This document shows positions 1-9,206 of a stretch of 64,000 nucleotides of DNA, one piece after another. The notes beneath the pieces were generated by a model, which was given only the letters and a program-made list of their open reading frames with translations, ran no database searches and was not told where the DNA came from. The stretch lies in assembly GCA_023954375.1 (NCBI GenBank), contig JAMLIC010000004.1:124001-188000 (forward strand), written 5' to 3'. Source of the stretch: Planctomycetota bacterium (GTDB taxonomy: Bacteria > Planctomycetota > J058). The position numbers and the translations under genes are program-made. Within the stretch, counting starts at the first letter, position 1. Each line of letters begins with the position of its first letter.

Positions 1-82
1 TCGCCTCACGTGCTGCTCCGATCGAGGCGGGTCACCAGCGAAGCGTGGTAGCGCCGATCTCTTCAGTGGCTCCGAGGCGAGG

Positions 83-598
83 TCACGGCGCCGGACCGAG
101 GACGGCCCGCACCCGCTCGGCCTGCGGCGCGTGGGCGAGCACGACGCGCAGCTCGTCGAGCGCCGCGCCGGCGCCGCCGGAGAGCGCGGCCGAGAGCGCC
201 TGCGCGAACTGCTCCAGGGAGAGCGGGCCGTAGCCGGTCGCCAGCGCCGGCAGCGCGACCGTCCGCGCGCCGAGCCGCGCGGCCTCGGCCAGGGCCGAGG
301 CGATCACGTCGCGCACGAGGTCGATGCTCGACTCGTAGAAGGCGCTCACGGCGACGGCGTGGACGATGTGTCGCACGCGCAGCGGGCCGGGGCCGGTGGT
401 CACGACCGTGCCGGGCGGCACCCAGGGCCGACCGACGCGGGTCAGGTGGGCGCGGAGCTCGGCCTGCACGTCGGCGCCCCCGCGGAGGAGGATCGCGCCG
501 TTCACGCCGCCGGTCATGTCGAGCTTGACGTTCGCCGTCGACACGAGCACGTCGACCGCCTCGTCGAGGATGTCGCCGTGCGAGACGACGACCCTCAC
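83..598 (-). CDS. Macro-domain protein (ADP-ribose-type ligand binding)
   Basis: This 171-aa protein is a stand-alone macro domain. It opens with a short strand and the motif GDILDEAVDVLVSTAN, followed by a glycine-rich stretch (MTGGVNGAILLRGG). This matches the family pattern in which a G-D-I-x8-D-x-x-V-N-A/S-A-N core binds ADP-ribose or its derivatives. Such proteins usually hydrolyse or bind ADP-ribosyl groups; the substrate here cannot be told. The GTG start at 598 overlaps the stop of the upstream gene in a GTGA junction, which suggests translational coupling. An open frame continues far upstream, but the translation there is low-complexity Arg/Ala and belongs to the shadow of the neighbouring gene. 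Confidence 0.85.
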   Translation of the reverse strand: MRVVVSHGDILDEAVDVLVSTANVKLDMTGGVNGAILLRGGADVQAELRAHLTRVGRPWVPPGTVVTTGPGPLRVRHIVHAVAVSAFYESSIDLVRDVIASALAEAARLGARTVALPALATGYGPLSLEQFAQALSAALSGGAGAALDELRVVLAHAPQAERVRAVLGPAP

Positions 599-1431
599 GG
601 CCGCCCCCGCAGCCGCCACTCGACCTCGCCCGGCGCAGGCCCCACGACGAGCGGTCGCGGCTCGACGGCGCGCCTGGGCGCCGCCGCCAGCTCGGCCAGG
701 AGGGCGTCGCGCTCGGCGAGGCAGCGCGGGTCGAAGTCGACGCGGTCGACGAGGCGCTCGAGCGCGCGGCGCAGGGCGAGCGCGTCGAGGCCGTCGACGT
801 GCGGCGCGAGCAGCGCCGGGTCGAGGTGGTCGACGTCGAGCTTGCGGGCCTCGCGCCGGCGCACGAGGTGGCGCAGGCGGTCGGGCGACACGGGCCCGAG
901 GGCGCCGCGCCGCCGGAACGCCCGCGCCAGGGGCTCCGGCACGAGGACGTCCGGCGCGTGCAGGCACAGGAGCGGGACGCCCGGGTGGTCGAGGAGCAGG
1001 GCCGCCGCCTCGCGGGCGGCGAGCGTCGGCGCGCCGTCCGGGCCGGCGCTCGTGGCCAGGAGCTCGAAGCGGCCCACGACGAGGAGCTCGTCCTCCGCGC
1101 CGGCCTGGAGCGCGCGGCGCAGCTCGGCCAGCAGCGCGGCGGCGAGCGAGGTCGGCCGCACCTCGAGGTCGACGCGCGCGCCGAGCGCGACGCGCTCGGG
1201 CTCGTGCCCGGCCAGGTAGCGCGCGCGCAGCGGCCGACCCGTCGCCGGGTCGGCCAGGCGGTCGCGGAGCGCCCGGTGCACGAGCCCGGCCAGCGCCTCG
1301 TCGCACTCGACCAGGGCCGCCTCGCCGCGCCGCGCGCACGCCGCCAGCTCGCCGAGCTCGTCCGCGTAGGCCGCCTGCACGGCGTCCAGCGGGGTGAGCT
1401 CACGGGGCAGCGAGGCGATCGGCACGCGCAC
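595..1431 (-). CDS. Hypothetical protein coupled to the macro-domain gene
   Basis: This 278-aa soluble protein is not recognised with confidence. Its middle and C-terminal parts (PLLCLHAPDVLVPEPLARAF, then a run of short amphipathic helices) vaguely recall the strand and lid helices of an AAA-type ATPase. No Walker A motif is visible, so this is only an impression. The GTG start at 1431 has a GGAG-like ribosome site about 8 nt upstream. The stop overlaps the macro-domain start by 4 bp, so the two probably form one operon and may act together. Confidence 0.7.
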   Translation of the reverse strand: MRVPIASLPRELTPLDAVQAAYADELGELAACARRGEAALVECDEALAGLVHRALRDRLADPATGRPLRARYLAGHEPERVALGARVDLEVRPTSLAAALLAELRRALQAGAEDELLVVGRFELLATSAGPDGAPTLAAREAAALLLDHPGVPLLCLHAPDVLVPEPLARAFRRRGALGPVSPDRLRHLVRRREARKLDVDHLDPALLAPHVDGLDALALRRALERLVDRVDFDPRCLAERDALLAELAAAPRRAVEPRPLVVGPAPGEVEWRLRGRP

Positions 1432-1491
1432 GGGCGGATCTCCGTGACGGATGACACCACCCGGCCGGCCGGTGGCGCAAGCGGCCCCAGG

Positions 1492-3333
1492 TCACGCCGA
1501 CGCGAGGGCCGCCTCCAGCTCCGCGCACCTGCGGCGCACCTCCTCGGACGCCCCCGGGAGGCGCTGCGCCAGGACCACCGCCGCGCGCAGCCAGCAGCAG
1601 TAGCCCGGCCGCGGGACGCGCGCCAGGAGCCCGTCGAGCCAGCGCCGGGCCTCCTCGCGCACCTCGGGCGACTCCGCCGCGAGGTCGCAGACGGCCACGA
1701 GCGCCGCCTGGACGGTCCAGTCCATGGGCCCGTGGACGAGCGCGTGGAGCGCGGCGCGCCGCCGCGTGCCGGCCCAGCCCTCCTCGGCGCCGGCGATCGT
1801 CAGCGCCGCCGCCTGCTGCACGCGCAGGAGCCACCGGTCGGCCGTCACGTCGAGCGCCTCGGGGAGGGGCGGCGGATGGACCATGGTCGCCAGGAGGTCC
1901 GGGATCGCCGCAGGCCCGAGCCGCGCGCCGAGCGCCTTGCCCGCCGCCGCCCAGCCCGCGAGCGAGTAGGGGGTGACGGCGAGCCCCGCGACCTCGGCGC
2001 GCACCGCCTCGTCCGGCGGCTCGACCGCCGGGCGCGCGTGCGTGCCCTCGTAGGTCCACAGGAGGTGCTCGACCTCGCACGCGGGCAGCCGCGGGTCCGG
2101 GTCCTGCACCCGCAGGACCCGGAAGCTCGACTGGAGCCCGAGCTGGTCGGCGACCAGGTCGAAGGCGAGGCGGGCGCTCGGCGCCTCGACCTCGCTCAGC
2201 GCCGTGCGCACGAGCACCCCCGTGGGCGGGTCGTCGCTCGCCAGGACGACCTTCCACAGGAGCTCCAGGGTCACGTCCCCCGGCGGCGGGAGCTGGTCGA
2301 TCCACGGGCGGAGCGGAGGGAGCGGGTGACCGAGCCACGCCAGCCAGTCGCGGGCCCGCTCGTGCGGCGGGTCGCCGGCGCCGAGCGCCCGAAGGGCGTC
2401 CAGGCAGGCGGGGTCGTGCTCCCGCAGGTAGCGCGCGACGAGCAGCCCCGGCTCGACGGCGAGCTCGGGCGTCCCGCGCTCGACGGCGCGCCGGTACCAC
2501 GCGACCGCGCCGCCCGGCTGCCGGAGCTCGAGGTGGAGGTCCCCCAGCTCGACCTCGATCCCGGTCGCGCTCGGGTCGAGCTCGAGCGCGCGCTTGTAGG
2601 TCCTCACCGCCCCCGCCAGGTCTCCGTTCACGTGCTGGGCGAGGGCGAGGGTCACGGCCGGAATGAAGCGGGGCGACGCCTTGAAGGCGCGCAGGGCCAC
2701 CGTCACCGCCAGCGCGCCCCGGCCGGCGAGGCGGAGGAAGCAGCTGCCGAGCCCCTGGAGCGGCGGGTATGCGGCGTGCACCTTGAGGAGCTGCTCGAGC
2801 GCCGGGCGGAAGCGCTCGATGTCCCGCCGCTCCGCGGCGGTGAGGGCCGGGCGCCGCACGAGCAAGTGAGGGCGCAGCCACTCCTCGAGCGCCCGCGCGA
2901 CCTCGGTGGCCTTCGGCCTGCGCAGGGCCGCCGGCGAGTCGAACCAGTCGCTCGCCCAGGCCAGGTAGGGCACGCCCGGGCGCTGCCTGGCGGCCTTGAC
3001 CAGCAAGCACAGCCCGCGCCCCGGCTCCGCCTGGCGGGCGAGCGCCTGCGCGTGGCAGACGAGGTGACCGACGAACGGCGGCTCGGGGTGGAGCGGGAAC
3101 AGGGCCGTCGGCGCCGGCGCCGCCGCGAGGAGGCGGTCGAGGAGCGCGCGCCACTCCGGCCGCAGCGGCTCGCCCGCGATCGCCGCCGCGAGGTGCTGCG
3201 CCGCGTGCGCGAGGTCGCCGCCCTCGAGCTCCGCCGCGGCGGCGGCCGCCGCCGCGTCACCGACGAGCAGCCGTCCGTGCGGGCAGTCGGCGCGCGCGCA
3301 CTCGCCCAGGAGCTCCCCGACGCCGTCGCCCAA
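1492..3333 (-). CDS. TPR-repeat protein
   Basis: This 613-aa protein is rich in helical repeats. At least one clear tetratricopeptide pair lies around residues 240-290 (GDLAGAVRTYKRALELDPS followed by a second helix pair ending in WYRRAVERG). The N-terminus has a short Cys-containing segment (CARADCPHG). There is no signal peptide or membrane segment, so it is probably a cytoplasmic scaffold; no catalytic motif is seen. The start is a TTG at 3333 preceded by a strong purine-rich site (GGGAGGGGGCG). It runs divergently from the gene at 3444. A GC-rich palindrome around 1459-1480 lies just past the stop and could act as a terminator. Confidence 0.8.
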   Translation of the reverse strand: MGDGVGELLGECARADCPHGRLLVGDAAAAAAAAELEGGDLAHAAQHLAAAIAGEPLRPEWRALLDRLLAAAPAPTALFPLHPEPPFVGHLVCHAQALARQAEPGRGLCLLVKAARQRPGVPYLAWASDWFDSPAALRRPKATEVARALEEWLRPHLLVRRPALTAAERRDIERFRPALEQLLKVHAAYPPLQGLGSCFLRLAGRGALAVTVALRAFKASPRFIPAVTLALAQHVNGDLAGAVRTYKRALELDPSATGIEVELGDLHLELRQPGGAVAWYRRAVERGTPELAVEPGLLVARYLREHDPACLDALRALGAGDPPHERARDWLAWLGHPLPPLRPWIDQLPPPGDVTLELLWKVVLASDDPPTGVLVRTALSEVEAPSARLAFDLVADQLGLQSSFRVLRVQDPDPRLPACEVEHLLWTYEGTHARPAVEPPDEAVRAEVAGLAVTPYSLAGWAAAGKALGARLGPAAIPDLLATMVHPPPLPEALDVTADRWLLRVQQAAALTIAGAEEGWAGTRRRAALHALVHGPMDWTVQAALVAVCDLAAESPEVREEARRWLDGLLARVPRPGYCCWLRAAVVLAQRLPGASEEVRRRCAELEAALASA

Positions 3334-3430
3334 CGCCCCCTCCCGTCGCTGGTTGATCGTAGGTTACCAGGCCGGTCAGGACCACCCCTGGCCGCGACTC
3401 GAGCAGCTGGGCTCGACGTTCGAGCCCCGC

Positions 3431-3436
3431 TAGACT
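3431..3436 (+). promoter_or_regulatory. Possible -10 element close to start codon
   Basis: TAGACT lies 7 nt before the ATG at 3444, with no Shine-Dalgarno sequence between them. The same arrangement, TANNNT 7-8 nt before the start codon, recurs at 4094 (before 4107), 13357 (before 13371) and 56048 (before 56062). This spacing would produce leaderless or near-leaderless transcripts. No convincing -35 hexamer is seen. Confidence 0.4.
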
Positions 3437-3443
3437 CGACCTC

Positions 3444-4004
3444 ATGGAGCCGCGCACCCGCGAGCCCGAGCCCGAACCCGTCCGCGACCGCGGCGCCCCG
3501 GCGGGGGTCGCGCCCCGGCTCGTGCGTTCGCCCTCGCGCTGCCCGTACTGCCACGACGCCTGCGCCGAGGCCGACGCGGTCTCGGTCTGTCGCGGCTGCC
3601 TGGCCCGCCACCACCTCGAGTGCTGGGACGCCGGAGGGGCCTGCGCGGCCTGCGGCGGCGTGCGCGCGCTCCAGGAGGTGACGACGCCGGCCCAGGTGCG
3701 CCGCGCCGAGGCCGAGGCGTACGCCGCGGCCGTCGGGCGGGAGCCGCTCGCGGTGCGGCGGACGCTGGGCGCCGCCTTCGCGCTCCTGACCGTCGTCTGT
3801 GTGTGCTTCGGCGTGTTCGTCGTGGCCCGCGCCTTCGCCGCGTTCGAGCACCCCCTCGAGTGGTTGCTCCTCCTGCCCTTCACGTTGCTCGTCTTCTCGG
3901 CCTTCCCGGCCTGGGTCTGCTGGCGCGCGGCCCGGCTCCGCTTGTTCCCGGCCGCGGCCGCCGGCGGCGAGCGCGCGAGCGCGTGCTGTCCGCGCGAGGA
4001 CTGA
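3444..4004 (+). CDS. RING-like zinc-binding membrane protein
   Basis: This 186-aa protein has an N-terminal cysteine/histidine cluster at about residues 33-72 (CPYCHDAC, CRGCLARHHLECW, CAACGG). The order of ligands resembles a RING/PHD-type treble fold with two zinc sites. Two hydrophobic segments follow at about residues 110-135 and 138-165, so the C-terminal half is membrane-embedded. The role is unknown; planctomycete-like genomes carry many such zinc-finger membrane proteins. The ATG at 3444 is preceded by TAGACT rather than a ribosome site. Confidence 0.75.
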   Translation: MEPRTREPEPEPVRDRGAPAGVAPRLVRSPSRCPYCHDACAEADAVSVCRGCLARHHLECWDAGGACAACGGVRALQEVTTPAQVRRAEAEAYAAAVGREPLAVRRTLGAAFALLTVVCVCFGVFVVARAFAAFEHPLEWLLLLPFTLLVFSAFPAWVCWRAARLRLFPAAAAGGERASACCPRED

Positions 4005-4106
4005 CGTCGCGGCCGGAAGGATCACGCGCGCCCATCCCCGAGCGGGGCAAGCGCTTGCCTCGGCGCCGCCCCCGGCCTGTCGGTGGCGGGCCCTACAGTC
4101 GGCATC

Positions 4107-5432
4107 GTGCTGCGCCTCGTCCACACCTCCGACTGGCACCTCGGCCACGCCCTCCACGGGGTCGCGCGCGACCACGAGCACGCCCGCTTCCTCGCCTGGC
4201 TGGAGCAGGTCCTGGTCGAGGAGCGCCCGCACGCGCTCCTGATCACGGGCGACGTGTTCGACACGGCCACGCCGTCGGCCGCCGCCGAGCGCGCGCTGTT
4301 CGACTTCCTGGCCCGCGCGCGGGCCGCCGATCCGGGGCTCGACATCATCATCATCGGCGGCAACCACGACTCCGCCCCCCGCCTCGAGGCCCCGGCCTCC
4401 CTCCTGCGCGCCCTCGGCGTCCACGTGGTCGCCTCCCTCCAGCGCCGCCCCGGCCGCCCGCTCGACCTCGAGCGCCTCGTCGTGCCCCTGCGCGGCGCCG
4501 GGGGCGAGGTCGCCGCGTGGCTGGCCGTCGTCCCGTTCCTGCGCCCGGCCGACCTGCCGCCGGCGCACGTCGCCCAGGACCCCCTCGCTGCCGTGCGCGC
4601 CGTCTACGACGAGGTGCTCGCGCACGCGCGCGCCCGGCGCGCCCCCGGCCAGGCGCTCCTGGCGACTGGCCACCTGACGCTCACCGGCGCCGAGGCGTCG
4701 GCCGAGAGCGAGCGGCCGGTCCTCGGCGGGCTCACGGCCCTGACCGACGACCTGTTCGCGCCCGACCTGGCCTACGTGGCCCTCGGCCACCTGCACCGCG
4801 CCCAGGCCGTCGGCGGGCGCGAGGGCGTGCGCTACGCCGGGTCACCGATCCCGCTCTCGATGACCGAGGCCGGCTACGCCCACCAGGTCGTCGTCGTCGA
4901 CGTCGAGGGCGAGGCCCTCGCGGCCGTGCGCCCGCGCCTCGTGCCCCGCACGCTCGACCTCCTGCGCCTCCCCGGCCCCGACGAGCCGCCCGCCACGCTC
5001 GAGGCGGCCCTCGAGCGCCTGCGCGCCCTCCCCGACGGTCCGCCCCCGGCGCCCGGCCAGCCCGACCAGCGCCCGCTGCTCGAGGTGCGCGTCGCCGCGG
5101 CCGCGCCGGAGCCGGGCCTCCGCCGGCGCGTCGAGGACGCCCTCCAGGGGAAGGCCGCGCGGCTGGTCAAGCTCGCCCTCGTCGCGCCGGCCACCGACGA
5201 CGCGCCGCGCGCCCTGGCCGACGCCGCCCCGCACGCGCGCCTGAGCGACCTGAGCCCGCGCGAGGTGTTCGAGCGCTGCTGGCGCCGCGAGCACGACGAC
5301 GCCGCCCCGCCGCCGGAGGTCGCGGCCGCGTTCGACGACCTCCTGGCGAGCGTGCAGCGGCCGGCGAGCGCGGCCGACGCGCCGATCGCCGTCGACCGCG
5401 TCGCGGCGCTCACCGGGGGCGACGCGGCGTGA
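4107..5432 (+). CDS. sbcD: Exonuclease SbcCD, nuclease subunit D
   Basis: The 441-aa product is the Mre11-type metallophosphoesterase of the SbcCD complex, which opens DNA hairpins and processes blocked double-strand ends. The Mn-binding motifs are intact: D-x-H in TSDWHLGH (about residues 7-14), GDVFD (about 50), GGNHD (about 84), and later histidines in TGHLTL and ALGHLHRA. GTG at 4107 is preferred because family members begin directly with the first strand (LRLVHTSDWHLG). An in-frame GTG at 4083 would add eight residues. The stop overlaps the sbcC start by 4 bp (GTGA), as expected for a stoichiometric pair. Confidence 0.95.
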   Translation: MLRLVHTSDWHLGHALHGVARDHEHARFLAWLEQVLVEERPHALLITGDVFDTATPSAAAERALFDFLARARAADPGLDIIIIGGNHDSAPRLEAPASLLRALGVHVVASLQRRPGRPLDLERLVVPLRGAGGEVAAWLAVVPFLRPADLPPAHVAQDPLAAVRAVYDEVLAHARARRAPGQALLATGHLTLTGAEASAESERPVLGGLTALTDDLFAPDLAYVALGHLHRAQAVGGREGVRYAGSPIPLSMTEAGYAHQVVVVDVEGEALAAVRPRLVPRTLDLLRLPGPDEPPATLEAALERLRALPDGPPPAPGQPDQRPLLEVRVAAAAPEPGLRRRVEDALQGKAARLVKLALVAPATDDAPRALADAAPHARLSDLSPREVFERCWRREHDDAAPPPEVAAAFDDLLASVQRPASAADAPIAVDRVAALTGGDAA

Positions 5433-8400
5433 AGGTCCTGGCGGTGCGCGGGCGCGACCTCGCCAGCCTGGGCGGGGAGTTCGCGCTGGACCTCGCCGCG
5501 CCGCCCCTGCGCGACGCGGGCCTCGTCGTCGTCACCGGGCCGACGGGCGCCGGCAAGAGCACGCTCCTCGACGCCATGTGCCTGGCGCTCTTCGACGAGA
5601 CGCCGCGCCTGCGCGGCCGCGGCGTCCCGGTCGGCTTCCTCGAGGAGGCCGACCGCAAGGGCCTCTCCAGCGCCGACCCGCGCTGCCTCGTGCGCCGCGG
5701 CGCCGTCGAGGCCGCCGCCGAGGTCGACTTCGTGGGCCGCGACGGCCGGCGCTGGCGCGCCGCGTGGAGCGTCCGCCGCGCCCGCGGCCGCCCGGACGGG
5801 CGCCTCCAGCCGCAGGCGCTCTCGCTCACCTGCCTCGACACGGGCGAGCGCCGCGGCGGCACGCGCACCGAGACGCTCGCGGCGATCGAGGACGCGCTCG
5901 GCCTCGACTACACGGCCTTCTGCCGCTCGGCGCTCCTCGCCCAGGGCGACTTCGCCAGCTTCCTCCAGGCGCGCGGCAGCGAGCGCGCCGCGCTCCTCGA
6001 GCGGCTCACCGGGACCGAGCTCTACGGGGCCCTGTCGGTCGCGGCCCACCAGCGCGCGGCGGCCGAGGTCCGCGCGCTCGAGCAGCTCCAGGCGCGGCTC
6101 GAGGCGCAGCCGGTCCTCGACCCGCTGGCCCGGGCCGAGCTCCTGCGCGAGGGGGCCCTGCGGCGCGACGCCCTCGTCGCGGCGCGGCGCGTCCGCGACC
6201 AGGCGGCCGACGCGGCCCGCTGGCACGAGGAGCGCGCGCGCCGCCAGGCCCGGGCCCGCGAGGCCGCGGCCGAGCGCGACGCGGCCGAGGCGGCCTGGAC
6301 GGCGGCGGCCGACCTGCGCGAGGAGCTCGTCGCCGCCGACGCGGCGCAGGGCGCGCGCGGCGAGGTGGAGGCGTTCGACGCCGCCGCCGCCGAGGTCGCG
6401 GCCGCCGCCGCCGCTCACCGGGCGTCCTGGGAGGAGGTCGCCCGGGCGTGCGCCGACGCTGACGCCGCCGCGGCGCTCGAGGGCGAGGAGCGGGCTGCGC
6501 TCGCGGGCGCCGACGACCGCCTGCGCGCCGCGGCGCCCGCGCTCCTCGAGGCGCGGGCGCTCGAGCAGGCGGTCGCCGCGGCCGCCCGCGAGCTGGCGGC
6601 CGCGCGCGAGGTCGAGCAGGCGGCGCGCGCGGCCGCGGACGGCCGCGCGGCCGAGGCGTCCCGCGCCGACGAGGCCGCGGGCGCCCTCGACGCGCGCCGC
6701 GCGGCGGCCGAGGCGTGGCTCGAGGCCCACGCAGGCCTGGCGCCGCTGGCGCGGCAGTGGCCGCGTTGGGAGGGGCACCTCGCGCGCCACGCCGAGCGGC
6801 GCGCGGAGGCGGCCCGGCTCGAGGCCGCGCGCCCCGCCCTCGCGGCGGCCGCCGCCGACGCCGCGCCGGCGCGCGAGCGCGCCCGCGCCTCGGCCGCCGC
6901 GGCGGCGGAGGCCCTCGCCCGCGCGCGCGGCCGAGGCGGCGCTCCGGGCCGAGGCCCCCACGCCGGCCGCGCGCGAGGCCCTCCAGCGCCGCCACGCCGA
7001 CCTCGTGGCGCTCGAGGCGCTCGAGCGCGCGCGCGCGCCGTCCGGCGCGCGCGCGCCCGCGAGGAGGTCCGGCGCGACGAGGCGCGCGTGCGCCTGGCCG
7101 CGGCGCGCGCGCGCCAGGAGGCCGGGGCGGCGTCGTCGGCCGCGCTCGCGCCCGCCCTGGCCGAGGCCCGGCGCGCGCTCGACGCGCTGAGGACGGCGCG
7201 CGACCTGGCCGGGCACCGCCGCGACCTCGTCGCGGGCGAGCCCTGTCCGCTGTGCGGCGCGTGCGAGCACCCCTGGGCGCGTGACCTCCCCCTCGACCGG
7301 GCGCTCGAGGACCAGGCGGCGCGCGTGACCTCGCTGCAGACGGACCTCGACGGGGCGCGCCGCGCGGCGGCCGGCGCCGCCGCCGAGGGCCGCGCGGCGG
7401 AGGCGGAGGCCTCGGCGGCGGAGGAGGCGGTGGCCCGCCTCGACGACGAGCTCTCGCCGCTCGTCGACGGGGCGTGGGCCCTCCACACGGACGACCTGGG
7501 CGGCGTGGCCGCCGGCGAGGGCGACCTCGACCGGCGGTCGCGGCCGCGCGCCAGGCCGCGCACGAGGCGCTGGCGGCGCTGCGGGCGCTCGACGAGCGGC
7601 TGGAGGCGGCGCGGCGCTCGGCCGCCGCCGCCGAGCAGGCGGACGAGGCTGCGCGCGCGGCGCTCGCCGCGGCCGAGGCCAGGGACCTCGACGCCGCGCG
7701 GGCCCTCGAGGCGGCGGACGACGCCCTGCGGCGCGCCCTCGGCGCGGCCGTCGAGGCGCTCGAGGCGGCCGCGCCCGCGTTCGAGGCCGTCGCCGAGGGC
7801 GCCGACGACGAGGCCTTCCCGCTCTTCACCGCGCGGCGCGGGCCTGCGCCCGTCGCCGGACCCTGGGGCGGGCGGTGGCGAGAGGCGGCCGCGGCCGACC
7901 CCGCGGGCTTCCTCGCCGCGCGGCGCGGCGAGGCGCGCGCGTGGCTCGAGGCCGACGCCGAGGCGGCGCGCGCGCGGGAAGGGTGCCGCGACGCGCGGGC
8001 CGCGGCCGACGCGGCCCGGGTGCGCGCCGAGCAGGCCTCGGCCGCCGCGGCCGAGGCCGCCGCCGCGCGCCCGGCGCGAGGCGGCCTGGCAGGAGCAGGC
8101 GGCGGCGCGGCGGCGCCTCCTCGGCGGGCGGCCCGCCGACGACGTGGAGGCGGCGCTGACGGGCGAGCGCGCCCGCGCGGCCGCCGCGCTCGAGCGCGCG
8201 CGCGCCGAGGCCGCCGCCCTGTCCGCCCGCGCCGCGGCCGCCCGCGCGCGGCTCGACGAGGCCGCGCTGCGGCGCGAGCGGGCCGTCGTGGCCGAGCGCG
8301 CCGCGGCGCGGGCGCTCGCCGCCGCGCTCGCCCGCGCGGGCCGCGACCTCGACGCCGTGCGCGCGCTCCTGCGCCGCGACGACGCGTGGCGCGCGTCCTC

Positions 8401-9184
8401 GCGCGAGCGCCTGGCCGACCACGAGCGCCGGCGCGCGGCGACGGCGCGCGCGGCCGAGGTGCTCGAGGCGGAGCGGGCGGCCCACGAGGCGGCGCGGCCG
8501 CCGTTCGACCCGGCGCTGGCCAGCCTGGCCGACGCGCGCACGGCCCTCGAGGCGGCGACGCGCGCGGTCGCCCTCGCCGAGCAGCGGGCGCTCGAGGTCG
8601 AGGGCCGCCGCGCGCAGGACGAGCGGGCCCGGGCCGAGGTCGAGGCGCTGCGCCCTGCCCACGAGGCGCAGGCGCGCCGCGCCGCGACGTGGCAGGCGCT
8701 GGGCCAGGCGGTCGGCTCGCACGACGGCAAGAAGCTGCGCGCGTTCGCGCAGAGCCTCACGCTCGAGGCCCTGCTCGAGCGGGCCAACGACCACCTCCGC
8801 GCCCTCGCGCCGCGCTACCGGCTCGAGCGCGTCGCGGGCGAGGACCTCGAGCTGCAGGTGCGCGACCGCGACCTCGGCGGCGAGGTGCGCGCGACCACCG
8901 GCCTCTCGGGCGGCGAGTCGTTCCTCGTGTCGCTGGCCCTGGCCCTGGCGCTCTCGAGCCTGTCGGCCGCCGGGACGCGGGTCGAGTCGCTGTTCATCGA
9001 CGAGGGCCTCGGCGCCCTCGACCCCGACTCGCAGGAGCAGGCGCTGGCCGCCCTCGACGCCCTCCAGGCCACGGGCCGCCAGGTCGTGCTCGTCACCCAC
9101 CTCCCGGCGATCGCCGAGCGCGTCGGCCTCGGCGTGCGGGTCGTGCCCCAGGGGCAAGGGCGCAGCCTGGTCGAGGTGGGGTAG
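5429..9184 (+). CDS. sbcC: Exonuclease SbcCD, ATPase subunit C (two out-of-frame segments)
   Basis: This 1251-codon open frame encodes the SMC/Rad50-like ATPase partner of SbcD. Visible motifs are Walker A GPTGAGKST (about residue 36), the zinc-hook CPLC (about 605) in the middle of the coiled coil, the ABC signature LSGGESF (about 1160) and Walker B LFIDEGLGALD (about 1188). Between about 6930-7060 and about 7532-8070 the annotated frame turns into Arg/Pro-rich nonsense. In those stretches the Ala/Glu/Leu-rich coiled-coil pattern continues in other frames: codons at 0 mod 3 in the first segment and 1 mod 3 in the second. The frame is restored after each. Four small indels, probably sequencing or assembly errors in GC runs, explain this best; very high GC keeps the wrong frame open. 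Confidence 0.92.
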   Translation: MKVLAVRGRDLASLGGEFALDLAAPPLRDAGLVVVTGPTGAGKSTLLDAMCLALFDETPRLRGRGVPVGFLEEADRKGLSSADPRCLVRRGAVEAAAEVDFVGRDGRRWRAAWSVRRARGRPDGRLQPQALSLTCLDTGERRGGTRTETLAAIEDALGLDYTAFCRSALLAQGDFASFLQARGSERAALLERLTGTELYGALSVAAHQRAAAEVRALEQLQARLEAQPVLDPLARAELLREGALRRDALVAARRVRDQAADAARWHEERARRQARAREAAAERDAAEAAWTAAADLREELVAADAAQGARGEVEAFDAAAAEVAAAAAAHRASWEEVARACADADAAAALEGEERAALAGADDRLRAAAPALLEARALEQAVAAAARELAAAREVEQAARAAADGRAAEASRADEAAGALDARRAAAEAWLEAHAGLAPLARQWPRWEGHLARHAERRAEAARLEAARPALAAAAADAAPARERARASAAAAAEALARARGRGGAPGRGPHAGRARGPPAPPRRPRGARGARARARAVRRARAREEVRRDEARVRLAAARARQEAGAASSAALAPALAEARRALDALRTARDLAGHRRDLVAGEPCPLCGACEHPWARDLPLDRALEDQAARVTSLQTDLDGARRAAAGAAAEGRAAEAEASAAEEAVARLDDELSPLVDGAWALHTDDLGGVAAGEGDLDRRSRPRARPRTRRWRRCGRSTSGWRRRGARPPPPSRRTRLRARRSPRPRPGTSTPRGPSRRRTTPCGAPSARPSRRSRRPRPRSRPSPRAPTTRPSRSSPRGAGLRPSPDPGAGGGERRPRPTPRASSPRGAARRARGSRPTPRRRARGKGAATRGPRPTRPGCAPSRPRPPRPRPPPRARREAAWQEQAAARRRLLGGRPADDVEAALTGERARAAAALERARAEAAALSARAAAARARLDEAALRRERAVVAERAAARALAAALARAGRDLDAVRALLRRDDAWRASSRERLADHERRRAATARAAEVLEAERAAHEAARPPFDPALASLADARTALEAATRAVALAEQRALEVEGRRAQDERARAEVEALRPAHEAQARRAATWQALGQAVGSHDGKKLRAFAQSLTLEALLERANDHLRALAPRYRLERVAGEDLELQVRDRDLGGEVRATTGLSGGESFLVSLALALALSSLSAAGTRVESLFIDEGLGALDPDSQEQALAALDALQATGRQVVLVTHLPAIAERVGLGVRVVPQGQGRSLVEVG

Positions 9185-9206
9185 CCTCGAGGGGGGAGAG
9201 GGACCG

